The position numbers and the translations under genes are program-made. Below are positions 55,509-64,000 of a DNA stretch of 64,000 bases, in pieces. The notes beneath the pieces were generated by a model. The model searched no databases. It was given only the letters and a program-made list of their open reading frames with translations, and was not told the DNA's origin. This DNA is from Streptococcus vicugnae. GTDB taxonomy: Bacteria > Bacillota > Bacilli > Lactobacillales > Streptococcaceae. The stretch lies in assembly GCF_016461705.1 (NCBI RefSeq), contig NZ_JAEMHW010000001.1, forward strand, positions 1 through 64,000, read 5' to 3'. Within the stretch, counting starts at the first letter, position 1. Every line of letters begins with the position of its first letter.

Positions 55509-56675
55509 TTAAAAATGTTTGACATAATCACGATGACGAGCGACAGCTTCTTTTAATTCTTCGAGATTGTCAGAAGAGAATTTTTCAAGAATCTCATCAG
55601 CCACAACTGTTGCTACAACAGCTTCCATAACAACACCAGCTGCAGGAAGAGCCGTTGGATCTGAACGTTCAACAGTTGCTTTGTATGGTTCATGTGTTTC
55701 AATATCAACTGACATCAAAGGTTTATAAAGCGTTGGAATAGGCTTCATGACACCACGAACAACGATTGGTTGTCCATTCGTCATTCCACCTTCAAAACCG
55801 CCAAGATTATTAGTGCGACGAGTGTAACCTTCTTCTTCGTTCCAAAGGATTTCATCCATTACTTGGCTTCCTTTAAGGTAACCATCTTTGAAACCTAAAC
55901 CAAACTCTACACCTTTAAAGGCATTGATAGAAACAACCGCACCAGCAATCTTAGCATCAAGTTTTTTATCCCATTGAACGTAAGAACCAAGTCCAACAGG
56001 AACGCCACCAACAACTGTTTCAACCACACCACCAATGGTATCCCCATCTTTCTTGATTTGGTCGATATAATCTTTGATTTCTTGCTCACGTTCTTGGTTA
56101 ACAATTGAAACTTCAGATTGACTTGCTAATTCTTTAATTTGTGAAACCGTAAGGCCTTCTGGAACATCGATTTCTTTGCCACCAAATACCACCACGTGGT
56201 TAGCAATTTCGATATCAAGTTCAGCCAAAATACGTTTAGCAACTGCACCAACTGCCACACGCATTGTTGTTTCACGTGCAGACGAACGCTCTAAAGAATT
56301 ACGCAAATCTTCAAATCGATATTTCATACCACCAACAAGGTCCGCATGACCTGGTCGTGGATGAGTAATTTTACGTTTTGTTTTTAAGGCATCATCAATA
56401 TCTTCAACAGCCATAATATCTAACCATTTTTGATGGTCTTTATTAATAACGTTGAGGGTAATTGGAGCACCAGTCGTCTTACCGTGACGTACACCAGATG
56501 TGATTTCAACTTTATCTGACTCAATTTTCATACGTCCGCCGCGGCCATAGCCGCCTTGGCGACGTTTTAAATCAACATTAATGTCGTCAGCAGTTAAAGG
56601 AAGTCCTGCAGGAACTCCTTCAATAATTGCAGTTAAACGCGGTCCGTGAGATTCACCAGCTGTCAAATATCTCAT
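55509..56675 (-). CDS. aroC: Chorismate synthase
   Basis: 388 residues. Opening [50 protein letters not shown] and [18 protein letters not shown] are family signatures. FMN-dependent conversion of EPSP to chorismate. Starts one base after the aroB stop. Confidence 0.97.
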   Translation of the reverse strand: MRYLTAGESHGPRLTAIIEGVPAGLPLTADDINVDLKRRQGGYGRGGRMKIESDKVEITSGVRHGKTTGAPITLNVINKDHQKWLDIMAVEDIDDALKTKRKITHPRPGHADLVGGMKYRFEDLRNSLERSSARETTMRVAVGAVAKRILAELDIEIANHVVVFGGKEIDVPEGLTVSQIKELASQSEVSIVNQEREQEIKDYIDQIKKDGDTIGGVVETVVGGVPVGLGSYVQWDKKLDAKIAGAVVSINAFKGVEFGLGFKDGYLKGSQVMDEILWNEEEGYTRRTNNLGGFEGGMTNGQPIVVRGVMKPIPTLYKPLMSVDIETHEPYKATVERSDPTALPAAGVVMEAVVATVVADEILEKFSSDNLEELKEAVARHRDYVKHF

Positions 56676-56676
56676 A

Positions 56677-57744
56677 TTACTTCTCCAAATACTCTTTCAT
56701 CTCTTCAAGGGGGATCTGATTAATCGCTGCACTACCAAGCTCTGGTACGATGACGGTCTTAATCATTTTACCGCGAGCTTTCTTATCATGTACTAAAGCA
56801 CCATAAAGCTCATCAACATTCCAAGGGTGATAGTCTGTTGGCAAACCAAATTTTTGGCACATATCAAAAATGTCTTTAGTAATGCCTTTAGGCATTAAAC
56901 CTTTCGCTTCGGCAACACGAGAAATTTGTACCATACCAATCGCTACAGCTTCACCATGCATCACTTTACCATAACCTGCTGTTGCTTCCACAGCATGTCC
57001 AATGGTGTGACCAAAATTAAGATAAAGTCGAACGCCATTATCAAGTTCATCTTCCACAACGACTTTACGTTTTACATTACATGAACGGTAGATAATGCTC
57101 TCAGCATGATTTAAAATGCTTTCTGGTGAACCATCCATAGCAGATAGTTCATCCCACAATTCAACATCATCGATCAAACCATATTTGATCACTTCTCCCA
57201 TCCCTTCAATGAGCTCACGTTTTCCAAGAGTTTGAAGAGTTTCAGGATCAATTAAAACACCATCCGGTTGCGTAAAAGTACCAACCATATTTTTGGCAAA
57301 TGGCGTATTGACACCAGTTTTACCACCAATTGATGAATCGACTTGAGCAGTCAAACTTGTTGGAATTTGTAAAAAATGAATGCCACGCATATAAGTAGAC
57401 GCTACAAAACCAGCTAAATCTCCAACGACACCACCACCAAGTGCAACAATACCATCGCTACGTGTCATGCCGTTTTTAACCAAGAATTCATACGCTTTAT
57501 TAACTGTTTGAAGATTTTTTGAAGCTTCACCTTCTAGAAAATCAAAAACAATCACTTCAAACCCAGCATTCTCAATGCTAAGTTTAACTTTTTCGGCATA
57601 CAAACTTCCAACATGGTTATCTGTAATAAGGGCGATTTTTTGAGGTTGCCATAATGACTTTACCCAATCACCGGCTTTAGCTAAGACACCTTTTTCAATC
57701 ACAATATCATAAGGTGTTTGAGGGAGATTAACATTCAATTTCAT
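56677..57744 (-). CDS. aroB: 3-dehydroquinate synthase
   Basis: 355 residues from ATG 57744 (AGGTGA site). NAD/Zn motifs [35 protein letters not shown] and the Lys/His sites are present. Converts DAHP to 3-dehydroquinate. Confidence 0.97.
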   Translation of the reverse strand: MKLNVNLPQTPYDIVIEKGVLAKAGDWVKSLWQPQKIALITDNHVGSLYAEKVKLSIENAGFEVIVFDFLEGEASKNLQTVNKAYEFLVKNGMTRSDGIVALGGGVVGDLAGFVASTYMRGIHFLQIPTSLTAQVDSSIGGKTGVNTPFAKNMVGTFTQPDGVLIDPETLQTLGKRELIEGMGEVIKYGLIDDVELWDELSAMDGSPESILNHAESIIYRSCNVKRKVVVEDELDNGVRLYLNFGHTIGHAVEATAGYGKVMHGEAVAIGMVQISRVAEAKGLMPKGITKDIFDMCQKFGLPTDYHPWNVDELYGALVHDKKARGKMIKTVIVPELGSAAINQIPLEEMKEYLEK

Positions 57745-57763
57745 TAGCGTCACCTATATTATC

Positions 57764-58633
57764 CTATTTTGTATTGTACTTTTCTTCTAAAGCTGACCAA
57801 ATTTCAGCTGTTGGCATAGTCTCACCAGTCCAGATTTCAAATGCTTCTGCAGCTTGGAACAATAACATTCCCAAGCCATTAAGCGCTTTGAGACCTTTGA
57901 TTCGTGCTAATTTCAAGAATGGTGTTTCAAATGGTTGATAAATCGTATCAGCTACCAACAACCCTTCAGGAAATTCAAAATCTTCTGTGATAATCATTGA
58001 TTTTCCATCCATTCCAACACTTGTCGCATTGACAAAAAGTTGTGATTCCAAAACCTTTTCTTGAATTGTTTTCAAATCTTCGACTGGATAAACTGTGATA
58101 GATACACCAGTTTTATCAGATAGTTCTTTAGCTTTATCTCGAGTCACATCCAAGAACTGTGTCTGATTGAAAATGTTAATATGACCAGCACCATTTAGTG
58201 CTGCTTGTGCAATAAGAGCCGTTGCAGCTCCTCCGCCACCAAGAATCGTCATTGTTTTGCCTTTGACATCAAAATCAGCAAAAGTAGACAGACTTCTAAA
58301 GAAGCCAATACCATCTGTATTATGGCCAACCAATTTGCCGTCACGATTAATAACAGTATTAACCGCACCAATCAGAGCTGCTGAATCAGTCAATTCATCC
58401 ATATAAGGCATGACTTTTTGTTTGTATGGCATTGAGATATTAACACCAAACATGTCATAACGTTTAACATTTTCCAAAGTAACCGCTAGATCTTCCTCAG
58501 GAATATCCCAGGCAACATAAACACCATTAACACCAGTTTTGTCAAAAGCGTAATTATGAATGAATGGTGAAATAGAGTGTTTAATTGGCGTTGCCACAAC
58601 AGCGGCTAAGCGAGTGTATCCATCAATCTGCAT
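57764..58633 (-). CDS. aroE: Shikimate dehydrogenase
   Basis: 289 residues from ATG 58633. Substrate site with the catalytic Lys in [28 protein letters not shown], the NADP site [16 protein letters not shown] and [11 protein letters not shown]. It overlaps the aroD end by about 11 bases. Confidence 0.95.
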   Translation of the reverse strand: MQIDGYTRLAAVVATPIKHSISPFIHNYAFDKTGVNGVYVAWDIPEEDLAVTLENVKRYDMFGVNISMPYKQKVMPYMDELTDSAALIGAVNTVINRDGKLVGHNTDGIGFFRSLSTFADFDVKGKTMTILGGGGAATALIAQAALNGAGHINIFNQTQFLDVTRDKAKELSDKTGVSITVYPVEDLKTIQEKVLESQLFVNATSVGMDGKSMIITEDFEFPEGLLVADTIYQPFETPFLKLARIKGLKALNGLGMLLFQAAEAFEIWTGETMPTAEIWSALEEKYNTK

Positions 58634-59300
58634 CAAGTACCTCCCTAATACGTTTCATATCGGCAAGAGCAACCTGTCCAGGTGCACTTGTTTGGTCTAG
58701 GCTTGCAAAAGACCATGATGATCCAAAAACGTCAACAGCAAAACGCGAAACGCGTCCTAGTTTCCCCATTGACATAGTGGCATACTCTTGTTCAGGATTT
58801 AACGTTTTAAATCCGCGAGTATAGTTCATCAAGTCAATAACATCTTGTTCACTTTGAGGCATAACAGCAACTTTTACCACACGAGGGGCTAAAGACGTTA
58901 GCTCAGAAAATGATTCCATCAAGTTTTCAGGAGTCTCTTCAAAATTATGATAAGACAAAACTAGATTTGGAAACTCTAACATTTGTTGAAAGGCTTCTTT
59001 ATGTGAAAAATATTCAAAGTCAATATAATCTGGGTGGTAAATAGCATTGATATTTTTCAAAAGTTCAACATATTCATCGTCAGATAGGCTCAGATTACCA
59101 CCTTCTCTATCTGTACGAATGGTAAAAATAATTTCTCTACCGGAAAATTTTTCAAAAATAGCTGGCGCAACAGTCATAATATCTTCTTTGGCTAGGTAAT
59201 CAGCTCGCCATTCGATAATATCGACATCTTCAAACCTCGAGATGTCAATCGACTGCGCCTCTTCTAAATCTTTCGGCATAATAGGTACTACTATCTTCAT
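58623..59300 (-). CDS. aroD: 3-dehydroquinate dehydratase, type I
   Basis: 225 residues; the Schiff-base Lys lies in [17 protein letters not shown], and EWRADYL and [12 protein letters not shown] mark the type I barrel. It overlaps the RlmI-like gene by 4 bases and aroE downstream. Confidence 0.94.
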   Translation of the reverse strand: MKIVVPIMPKDLEEAQSIDISRFEDVDIIEWRADYLAKEDIMTVAPAIFEKFSGREIIFTIRTDREGGNLSLSDDEYVELLKNINAIYHPDYIDFEYFSHKEAFQQMLEFPNLVLSYHNFEETPENLMESFSELTSLAPRVVKVAVMPQSEQDVIDLMNYTRGFKTLNPEQEYATMSMGKLGRVSRFAVDVFGSSWSFASLDQTSAPGQVALADMKRIREVLDAD

Positions 59301-60460
59301 TTCTCAACCTTTATTGTAAATACTTTCAAATAATTACTGCTCATATCTGCTTTGTTAACCGTGAAATCACTTGGCAATTGTTGCAAGCGAATATACTCAT
59401 GCTTAACAGAAGCAAATCCTTTTTCCAATTGTTTCTTAAACTGTGCCACAGTCAAATTAGCTGCATTTGTAGAAGCAATGATTGTGCCATCATCTGATAG
59501 AACTTCCAATGCTTGGCTAATTAAACGGTGATAGTCTTTAGCAACAGAAAATGTTTGTTTTTTATTACGAGCAAAACTTGGTGGATCGATAACAATCAAA
59601 TCAAAAGTCAAGTTTTTACGCTTAGCGTATTTGAAATATTCAAAAACATCCATGACCACAAAATGATGATTAGTCAAATCTAGGCCATTAGCTTCAAAAT
59701 GCACTTGAGACAATTCACGAGAACGTTTCGCTAAGTCTACAGAAGTTGTTTCAGTAGCACCACCCATAGCAGCTGCAACTGAAAAAGCTGCTGTATATGA
59801 AAACATGTTCAGAACACGTCTTCCCAGACCTAGTTCATTAATTAAAGCATCACGGACTTCATGTTGATCTAAAAAGATACCTGTCATCAGACCATCATTC
59901 ATGAAAACACTGTATTTGACACCATTTTCCAAAATTGTAAAGGTTTCAGGTGCTTCTTGACCATAAATGTGAGCTGACTCATAATCAAGTCCTTTAAAGC
60001 GAATTTTTTCATATCCGCCTTTTACCGTAGGATAAACTTTTTGAAAGGCTTCGACAATGATATCACGATACTGATAAACAAAAGTGTTATACCAAGAAAA
60101 TACAACAAAATCAGCATAACGATCTATCGTCACACCACCGAAATTATCGCCATCTTGATTAAATAATCGGTAAGCCGTTGTTAAATCAGAATTCTCAAAA
60201 TGTTGTCGCTTTTGCTTAGCCTTGCTAAACAAGCTAACAAAATAAGACTCTGTCAAATCAATCTTTCCTGTTCCTAAGAACCAACCAATTCCTTTATTCT
60301 GACGAGAAAGATAAGCCGTTCCTAAAAACTGACGTGAATGATTATAGAGTGCAACTAATTGATTATCTAAACCAAGTTGATGAAAATCTTTTCCATCCAA
60401 AAGTTGAATACCACGCTTAATTTTCTTTTCAACGAAAGAATCCACGTATAGTTTGTTCAT
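59297..60460 (-). CDS. RlmI-like rRNA (cytosine-C5) methyltransferase
   Basis: 387 residues. PUA-like N-terminus (about 1-70), then a RlmI/RlmK-type middle, and the SAM domain: [20 protein letters not shown] and [17 protein letters not shown]. It methylates 23S rRNA cytosine in the E. coli family. First gene of the shikimate operon here, an association seen in several streptococci. Confidence 0.88.
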   Translation of the reverse strand: MNKLYVDSFVEKKIKRGIQLLDGKDFHQLGLDNQLVALYNHSRQFLGTAYLSRQNKGIGWFLGTGKIDLTESYFVSLFSKAKQKRQHFENSDLTTAYRLFNQDGDNFGGVTIDRYADFVVFSWYNTFVYQYRDIIVEAFQKVYPTVKGGYEKIRFKGLDYESAHIYGQEAPETFTILENGVKYSVFMNDGLMTGIFLDQHEVRDALINELGLGRRVLNMFSYTAAFSVAAAMGGATETTSVDLAKRSRELSQVHFEANGLDLTNHHFVVMDVFEYFKYAKRKNLTFDLIVIDPPSFARNKKQTFSVAKDYHRLISQALEVLSDDGTIIASTNAANLTVAQFKKQLEKGFASVKHEYIRLQQLPSDFTVNKADMSSNYLKVFTIKVEK

Positions 60461-60779
60461 GAAGCCTATTATATCAAAAATTCTGAATTTTTCCCACTAA
60501 ATTTTATATTTCTTACCTATTTTACAGTGCAGTAAACCATATCTAGCATGGAAAAAACGAACAAAAGAAGAAACCGATTCAGCCTTGACTACTATTAAGT
60601 AAAAATTTCCACCTTTCTTTTCACCAGAATATCAAAAAATCAGACAATACTATTACCTTAGGTTGGCCAAATCCCTTAAAAACAAGGTACAGTTCCTTGT
60701 ACTAAAAATCTTGTCTTTGTGTTATAATTGAAACTGAGATTTTATCTTTAGGAAAAAAAGAATAAAGGAAGTTCCTACA
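60461..60779. other. Divergent intergenic region, RlmI-like gene / LtaS-type gene
   Basis: 319 bases. Near the right end TGTTATAAT (60720-60728) is an extended -10 for the LtaS-type gene. Before it lies a short hairpin (GTACAGTTCCTTGTAC). No gene or other element recognised in the rest. Confidence 0.6.
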
Positions 60780-62909
60780 GTGAAAAAAATGAAACAAATT
60801 ATCTCTCACGTGGTTAATACACGTTTGGGATTTATTTTGACACTTTTGGCCTTTTATTGGCTTAAAACTATGTGGGCTTATCACGTTGACTTTAGTCTTG
60901 GACTAGAGAATCCGTACCAACTTTTATTATCAATTGTCAATCCTATTCCTCTCGGATTGCTTCTACTCGGGTTAAGCCTCTATATTAAGAGAACACGTGT
61001 TTTTTATATCGTTAGTTGGATTATTTACACAATATTAAATATTCTTCTTATTTCTAACTCGATTTATTTCCGTGAGTTTTCGGATTTCATTACTGTAAGT
61101 GCTATGCTGGCAAGCAGTAAAGTTTCTGCTGGTCTTGGTGACTCAGCCCTTAACTTACTGCGTGTTTGGGATATTATTTACATTATTGATTATATCGTTC
61201 TACTTGCACTATTTGCTACTAAGAAAATTAAAGTTGATAATCGTCCATTTAACAAACGCGCTAGCTTTGCTATTACAGCCTTATCAACTCTTTTATTTTC
61301 AGTTAACCTTTTCATGGCTGAAATTGATCGACCAGAGTTGTTAACACGTGGCTTTTCAAACGTTTACGTTGTTAGAGCTCTCGGCTTACCATCATTCACA
61401 GCCTATAGCGCTAACCAAACCTACCAAACAGAGAAGGTTCGTAGTGAAGCTACAGCTTCAGACTTAAAAGAAGCAAAACAATACGTTTCTGAGCATTATG
61501 CAGCCCCTAACTCAAAATATTATGGTATCGCCAAAGGAAAAAACGTCATCGTCATCCACTTAGAAAGTTTCCAACAATTTCTGATTGACTACCATTTGCA
61601 AGTTGATGGAAAATCATATGAGGTCACACCTTTCCTTAATTCACTTTACCATTCAAATTCTACTCTTGCATTTTCAAACTTCTTCCACCAAGTTAAAGCT
61701 GGTAAAACTTCTGATGCTGAGACCTTAATGGAAACATCACTATTTGGACTTAGCAGTGGTTCTTACTTAGTTAACTACGGTGGTACAAATACAGCTTACG
61801 CTGCTCCATCAATTCTCGGACAAACCGGTGACTATACAAGCGCTGTGTTCCATGGTAACGTTGGTACCTTCTGGAATCGTAATAACGCTTATAAACAATG
61901 GGGCTACAATTATTTCTTCGATTCATCTTATTTTACAAAACAGAATAGTGAAAATTCTTTCCAATACGGATTAAATGATAAATACATGTTTGCAGACTCA
62001 ATTAAATATCTTGAGCACATGCAACAACCATTCTACACAAAATTCATTACTGTAAGTAACCACTACCCATACACTAGTTTAGCTGGGAATTCTGATGAAG
62101 AAGGTTTCCCTCTTGCTAAAACAGATGATGAAACTATCAATGGTTACTTCGCTACTGCAAACTACTTAGATTCTGCCATCAAAGCTTTCTTTGATTACTT
62201 AAAAGAATCTGGATTATATGACAACTCTATTATCGTACTTTATGGTGACCACTATGGTATTTCAAATTCACGAAATACAGACTTGGCACCACTTCTTGGA
62301 AAAGACTCTGAAACTTGGACAGGTTATGACAACGCCATGTTACAACGTGTTCCATATATGATTCATATCCCTGGATATACTGAAGGCCACATCAGCAACA
62401 CCTTTGGTGGTGAAGTTGATGCATTACCTACACTTCTACACCTACTCGGAATTGATACAAGTAACTTTGTTCAATTAGGTCAAGATTTATTATCTAGTGA
62501 CAACAAACAAATCGTTGCTTTTAGAACTTCAGGTGATTATGTTACTCCAACATATACAAGTTACAGTGGTCGCTTATACTATACTGACTCTGGTCAAGAG
62601 ATTACAAATCCTGACGAGAGCACTCAGGAAGCAACTAAATCCATTCGTGATGCAGTTGCAAAACAACTCTCCGTTAGCGATGAAGTGCAAACAGGTGACC
62701 TTCTCCGCTTTGATAACAATGGTTTAAAAGAAGTTGACAACTCATCTATTTCTTATACCGATTCTCTGAAATCACTTAAATCAATTGAGAAAAAACGTGG
62801 AGATCAATCAACAAGCTTGTACAGTGAAAATGGAAATCAATCAACTGTCGATCTCTTCAAAGCACCAAGTTATATGCAACTTCACGAAAGTTCTACCAGT
62901 GCTGAATAA
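60780..62909 (+). CDS. ltaS: LtaS-type lipoteichoic acid synthase / phosphoglycerol transferase
   Basis: 709 residues starting at GTG 60780, eight bases after AAAGGAAG; an ATG three codons later lacks a site. Five membrane segments (about 12-180) are followed by an extracellular sulfatase domain. It shows the catalytic Thr in AGKTSDAETLMETSLFG, metal and substrate motifs VIHLESFQQF, YGDHYGIS and HGNVGTFWNRN, and a long charged C-terminal tail. It polymerises glycerol phosphate from phosphatidylglycerol. The enzyme is normally processed by signal peptidase after the membrane part. Confidence 0.92.
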   Translation: MKKMKQIISHVVNTRLGFILTLLAFYWLKTMWAYHVDFSLGLENPYQLLLSIVNPIPLGLLLLGLSLYIKRTRVFYIVSWIIYTILNILLISNSIYFREFSDFITVSAMLASSKVSAGLGDSALNLLRVWDIIYIIDYIVLLALFATKKIKVDNRPFNKRASFAITALSTLLFSVNLFMAEIDRPELLTRGFSNVYVVRALGLPSFTAYSANQTYQTEKVRSEATASDLKEAKQYVSEHYAAPNSKYYGIAKGKNVIVIHLESFQQFLIDYHLQVDGKSYEVTPFLNSLYHSNSTLAFSNFFHQVKAGKTSDAETLMETSLFGLSSGSYLVNYGGTNTAYAAPSILGQTGDYTSAVFHGNVGTFWNRNNAYKQWGYNYFFDSSYFTKQNSENSFQYGLNDKYMFADSIKYLEHMQQPFYTKFITVSNHYPYTSLAGNSDEEGFPLAKTDDETINGYFATANYLDSAIKAFFDYLKESGLYDNSIIVLYGDHYGISNSRNTDLAPLLGKDSETWTGYDNAMLQRVPYMIHIPGYTEGHISNTFGGEVDALPTLLHLLGIDTSNFVQLGQDLLSSDNKQIVAFRTSGDYVTPTYTSYSGRLYYTDSGQEITNPDESTQEATKSIRDAVAKQLSVSDEVQTGDLLRFDNNGLKEVDNSSISYTDSLKSLKSIEKKRGDQSTSLYSENGNQSTVDLFKAPSYMQLHESSTSAE

Positions 62910-62910
62910 T

Positions 62911-62944
62911 ACAAAAGACTTGCCTATAGGCAAGTCTTTTTTTA
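62911..62944 (+). terminator. Terminator after ltaS
   Basis: AAAGACTTGCC (62914-62924) pairs with GGCAAGTCTTT (62929-62939), then a T run. Confidence 0.9.
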
Positions 62945-63026
62945 TCCCCACAAGCAAAATAATCATGACCTACTAGTGCTTATACTTACTGTCAGTAACT
63001 AAGTATTCTAATCTGACAAATCTAGC

Positions 63027-63056
63027 AAAAAAAAACTAACCAAAGGTTAGTCTTTT
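63027..63056 (-). terminator. Terminator after rplT
   Basis: ACTAACC (63035-63041) pairs with GGTTAGT (63045-63051), T9 on the minus strand; 10 bases past the rplT stop. Confidence 0.85.
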
Positions 63057-63065
63057 AATTAATTC

Positions 63066-63425
63066 TTATTTACCAAGTTTAGCTTTAGCTGCATCTGCAA
63101 GAGCTGTGAAAGCTGCTGCATCGTTAACTGCTAAATCAGCAAGCATTTTACGGTTAACTTCAATTTCAGCCAATTTCAAACCGTGCATCAATTGTGAGTA
63201 TGACAAACCGTTCATACGAGCTGCCGCATTGATACGTGTGATCCAAAGTTTACGGAAATCACGTTTTTTCTGACGACGGTCACGGTATGCATAGTAGTAA
63301 GAGTTCATTACTTGTTCTTTTGCAGTACGGAACAAGATATGTTTTGCACCATAGTAACCTTTAGCAAGTTTCAATACACGTTTACGACGTTTACGAGATA
63401 CAACGCCACCTTTAACACGAGCCAT
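63066..63425 (-). CDS. rplT: 50S ribosomal protein L20
   Basis: 119 residues; [20 protein letters not shown] and [20 protein letters not shown] are canonical. Last gene of infC-rpmI-rplT. Confidence 0.97.
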   Translation of the reverse strand: MARVKGGVVSRKRRKRVLKLAKGYYGAKHILFRTAKEQVMNSYYYAYRDRRQKKRDFRKLWITRINAAARMNGLSYSQLMHGLKLAEIEVNRKMLADLAVNDAAAFTALADAAKAKLGK

Positions 63426-63476
63426 TTATATTCTCCTCCAAATAATTCTTAATAATATCGAGTAATTGCTTTTGTC

Positions 63477-63677
63477 TTATTTAAGACCTGAAAGCATTGC
63501 TTTAATACGTTTGAAATCTCCTGAGTGCACCATAGCTGCTTTACGAAGATGACGACGTTGTTTTTTAGTTTTACCGTGGAAACGGTGTGAAGTAAATGCG
63601 CGGAAGCGTTTCAATCCACCAGAACCTGTACGTTTGAAACGTTTAGCTGATGCGCGGTGAGTTTTTTGTTTTGGCAT
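63477..63677 (-). CDS. rpmI: 50S ribosomal protein L35
   Basis: 66 residues, [20 protein letters not shown]; second gene of the operon. Confidence 0.97.
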   Translation of the reverse strand: MPKQKTHRASAKRFKRTGSGGLKRFRAFTSHRFHGKTKKQRRHLRKAAMVHSGDFKRIKAMLSGLK

Positions 63678-63715
63678 TTTAGAATTCTCCTCTTAAAATA
63701 GTTTAAAATTGACAA

Positions 63716-64000
63716 TTATTTTTTGTCTGGAATTGGAGCAAGTTGCATGAACATTTGACGTCCATCCATCTTAGCTCTTTGCTCAATAATAGCAATATCT
63801 TGCGTTCTTTCTGCAAATTCAGCCAATACCTTTGCTCCAATTTCTTTGTGAGTAATCATACGACCTCTAAAGCGAATTGAGACTTTCACTTTGTTTCCTT
63901 TTTCAAGGAATTTACGGCCGTTACGAAGTTTAGTCTCGAAGTCACCTTTATCGATAACTGGGCTAAGACGAACTTCTTTAACAGTCACAACGCTTTGTTT
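63716..64000 (-). CDS. infC: Translation initiation factor IF-3, C-terminal part (runs off window)
   Basis: The C-terminal domain is visible ([48 protein letters not shown]) and the frame is open through position 64000. The N-terminal half and any start or L20 leader lie outside the window. The order infC-rpmI-rplT is universal in Firmicutes. Confidence 0.95.
   Translation of the reverse strand, partial: KQSVVTVKEVRLSPVIDKGDFETKLRNGRKFLEKGNKVKVSIRFRGRMITHKEIGAKVLAEFAERTQDIAIIEQRAKMDGRQMFMQLAPIPDKK

Overview
The window looks like chromosomal DNA of a low-GC Gram-positive coccus, most probably a Streptococcus. The ribosomal and housekeeping proteins, the PyrR-regulated pyrimidine operon, the lspA/rluD/LysR cluster and the streptococcal-type MET-box operators all fit. 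Gene content suggests the bovis/equinus or a related group, but that is inference from memory, not a comparison.

Layout: (1) 1-9.7 kb is the decayed remnant of a conjugative/plasmid-like element. It holds TrsC/TrsD/TrsE-like transfer genes, a ParA tail with a small partition-type protein, ssb, a C39 peptidase fragment, and several genes with stops, frameshifts or deletion junctions. Inside it, on the + strand, lies a broken surface-protein gene with a lysine-rich tail, followed by a tandem array of six small membrane-anchored paralogs whose ends are conserved and whose middles vary. (2) 9.9-25.5 kb is core: a GH73 muramidase, a dxs-like gene, the yitJ-metE methionine operon with MET-boxes, the fruR-fruK-fruA fructose operon, a ferredoxin-NADP reductase, trmD-rimM, tRNA-Glu and tRNA-Gln, khpA-rpsP and an rsmJ-like methyltransferase. 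(3) 25.48-31.47 kb is a 6-kb integrated island bounded by a perfect 17-bp direct repeat. It carries a tyrosine integrase, a frameshifted excisionase-like gene, broken surface and CHAP genes, a lipoprotein and an aquaporin. It splits what appears to have been a TVP38-rsmJ operon. (4) 31.5-35.4 kb is a MacAB-like efflux operon. (5) 35.5-42.9 kb is the pyrR-uraA-pyrB-carA-carB operon with a PyrR attenuator. (6) 43-51 kb holds rluD, lspA, a CpsY/MtaR-type LysR regulator, the rplU-prp-rpmA operon with an L21 leader, a GNAT, a CapA-like protein, and thiI with a cysteine desulfurase. (7) 51-64 kb holds folC, an L-2-hydroxyacid dehydrogenase, the shikimate operon (RlmI-like, aroD, aroE, aroB, aroC, tyrA, ylbF), an LtaS-type sulfatase and infC-rpmI-rplT.

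Functional links: the CpsY/MtaR-type regulator at 44-45 kb is the likely reader of the MET-boxes upstream of metE at 16.7-16.9 kb. PyrR probably acts on its own leader and perhaps on a second PyrR-type hairpin before carA. Prp should process the N-terminal extension of the L27 protein encoded next to it. The best candidate for something undescribed is the 2.7-8.0 kb block: a CiaR-like promoter, a membrane protein with a histone-like tail, and the translationally coupled paralog array.
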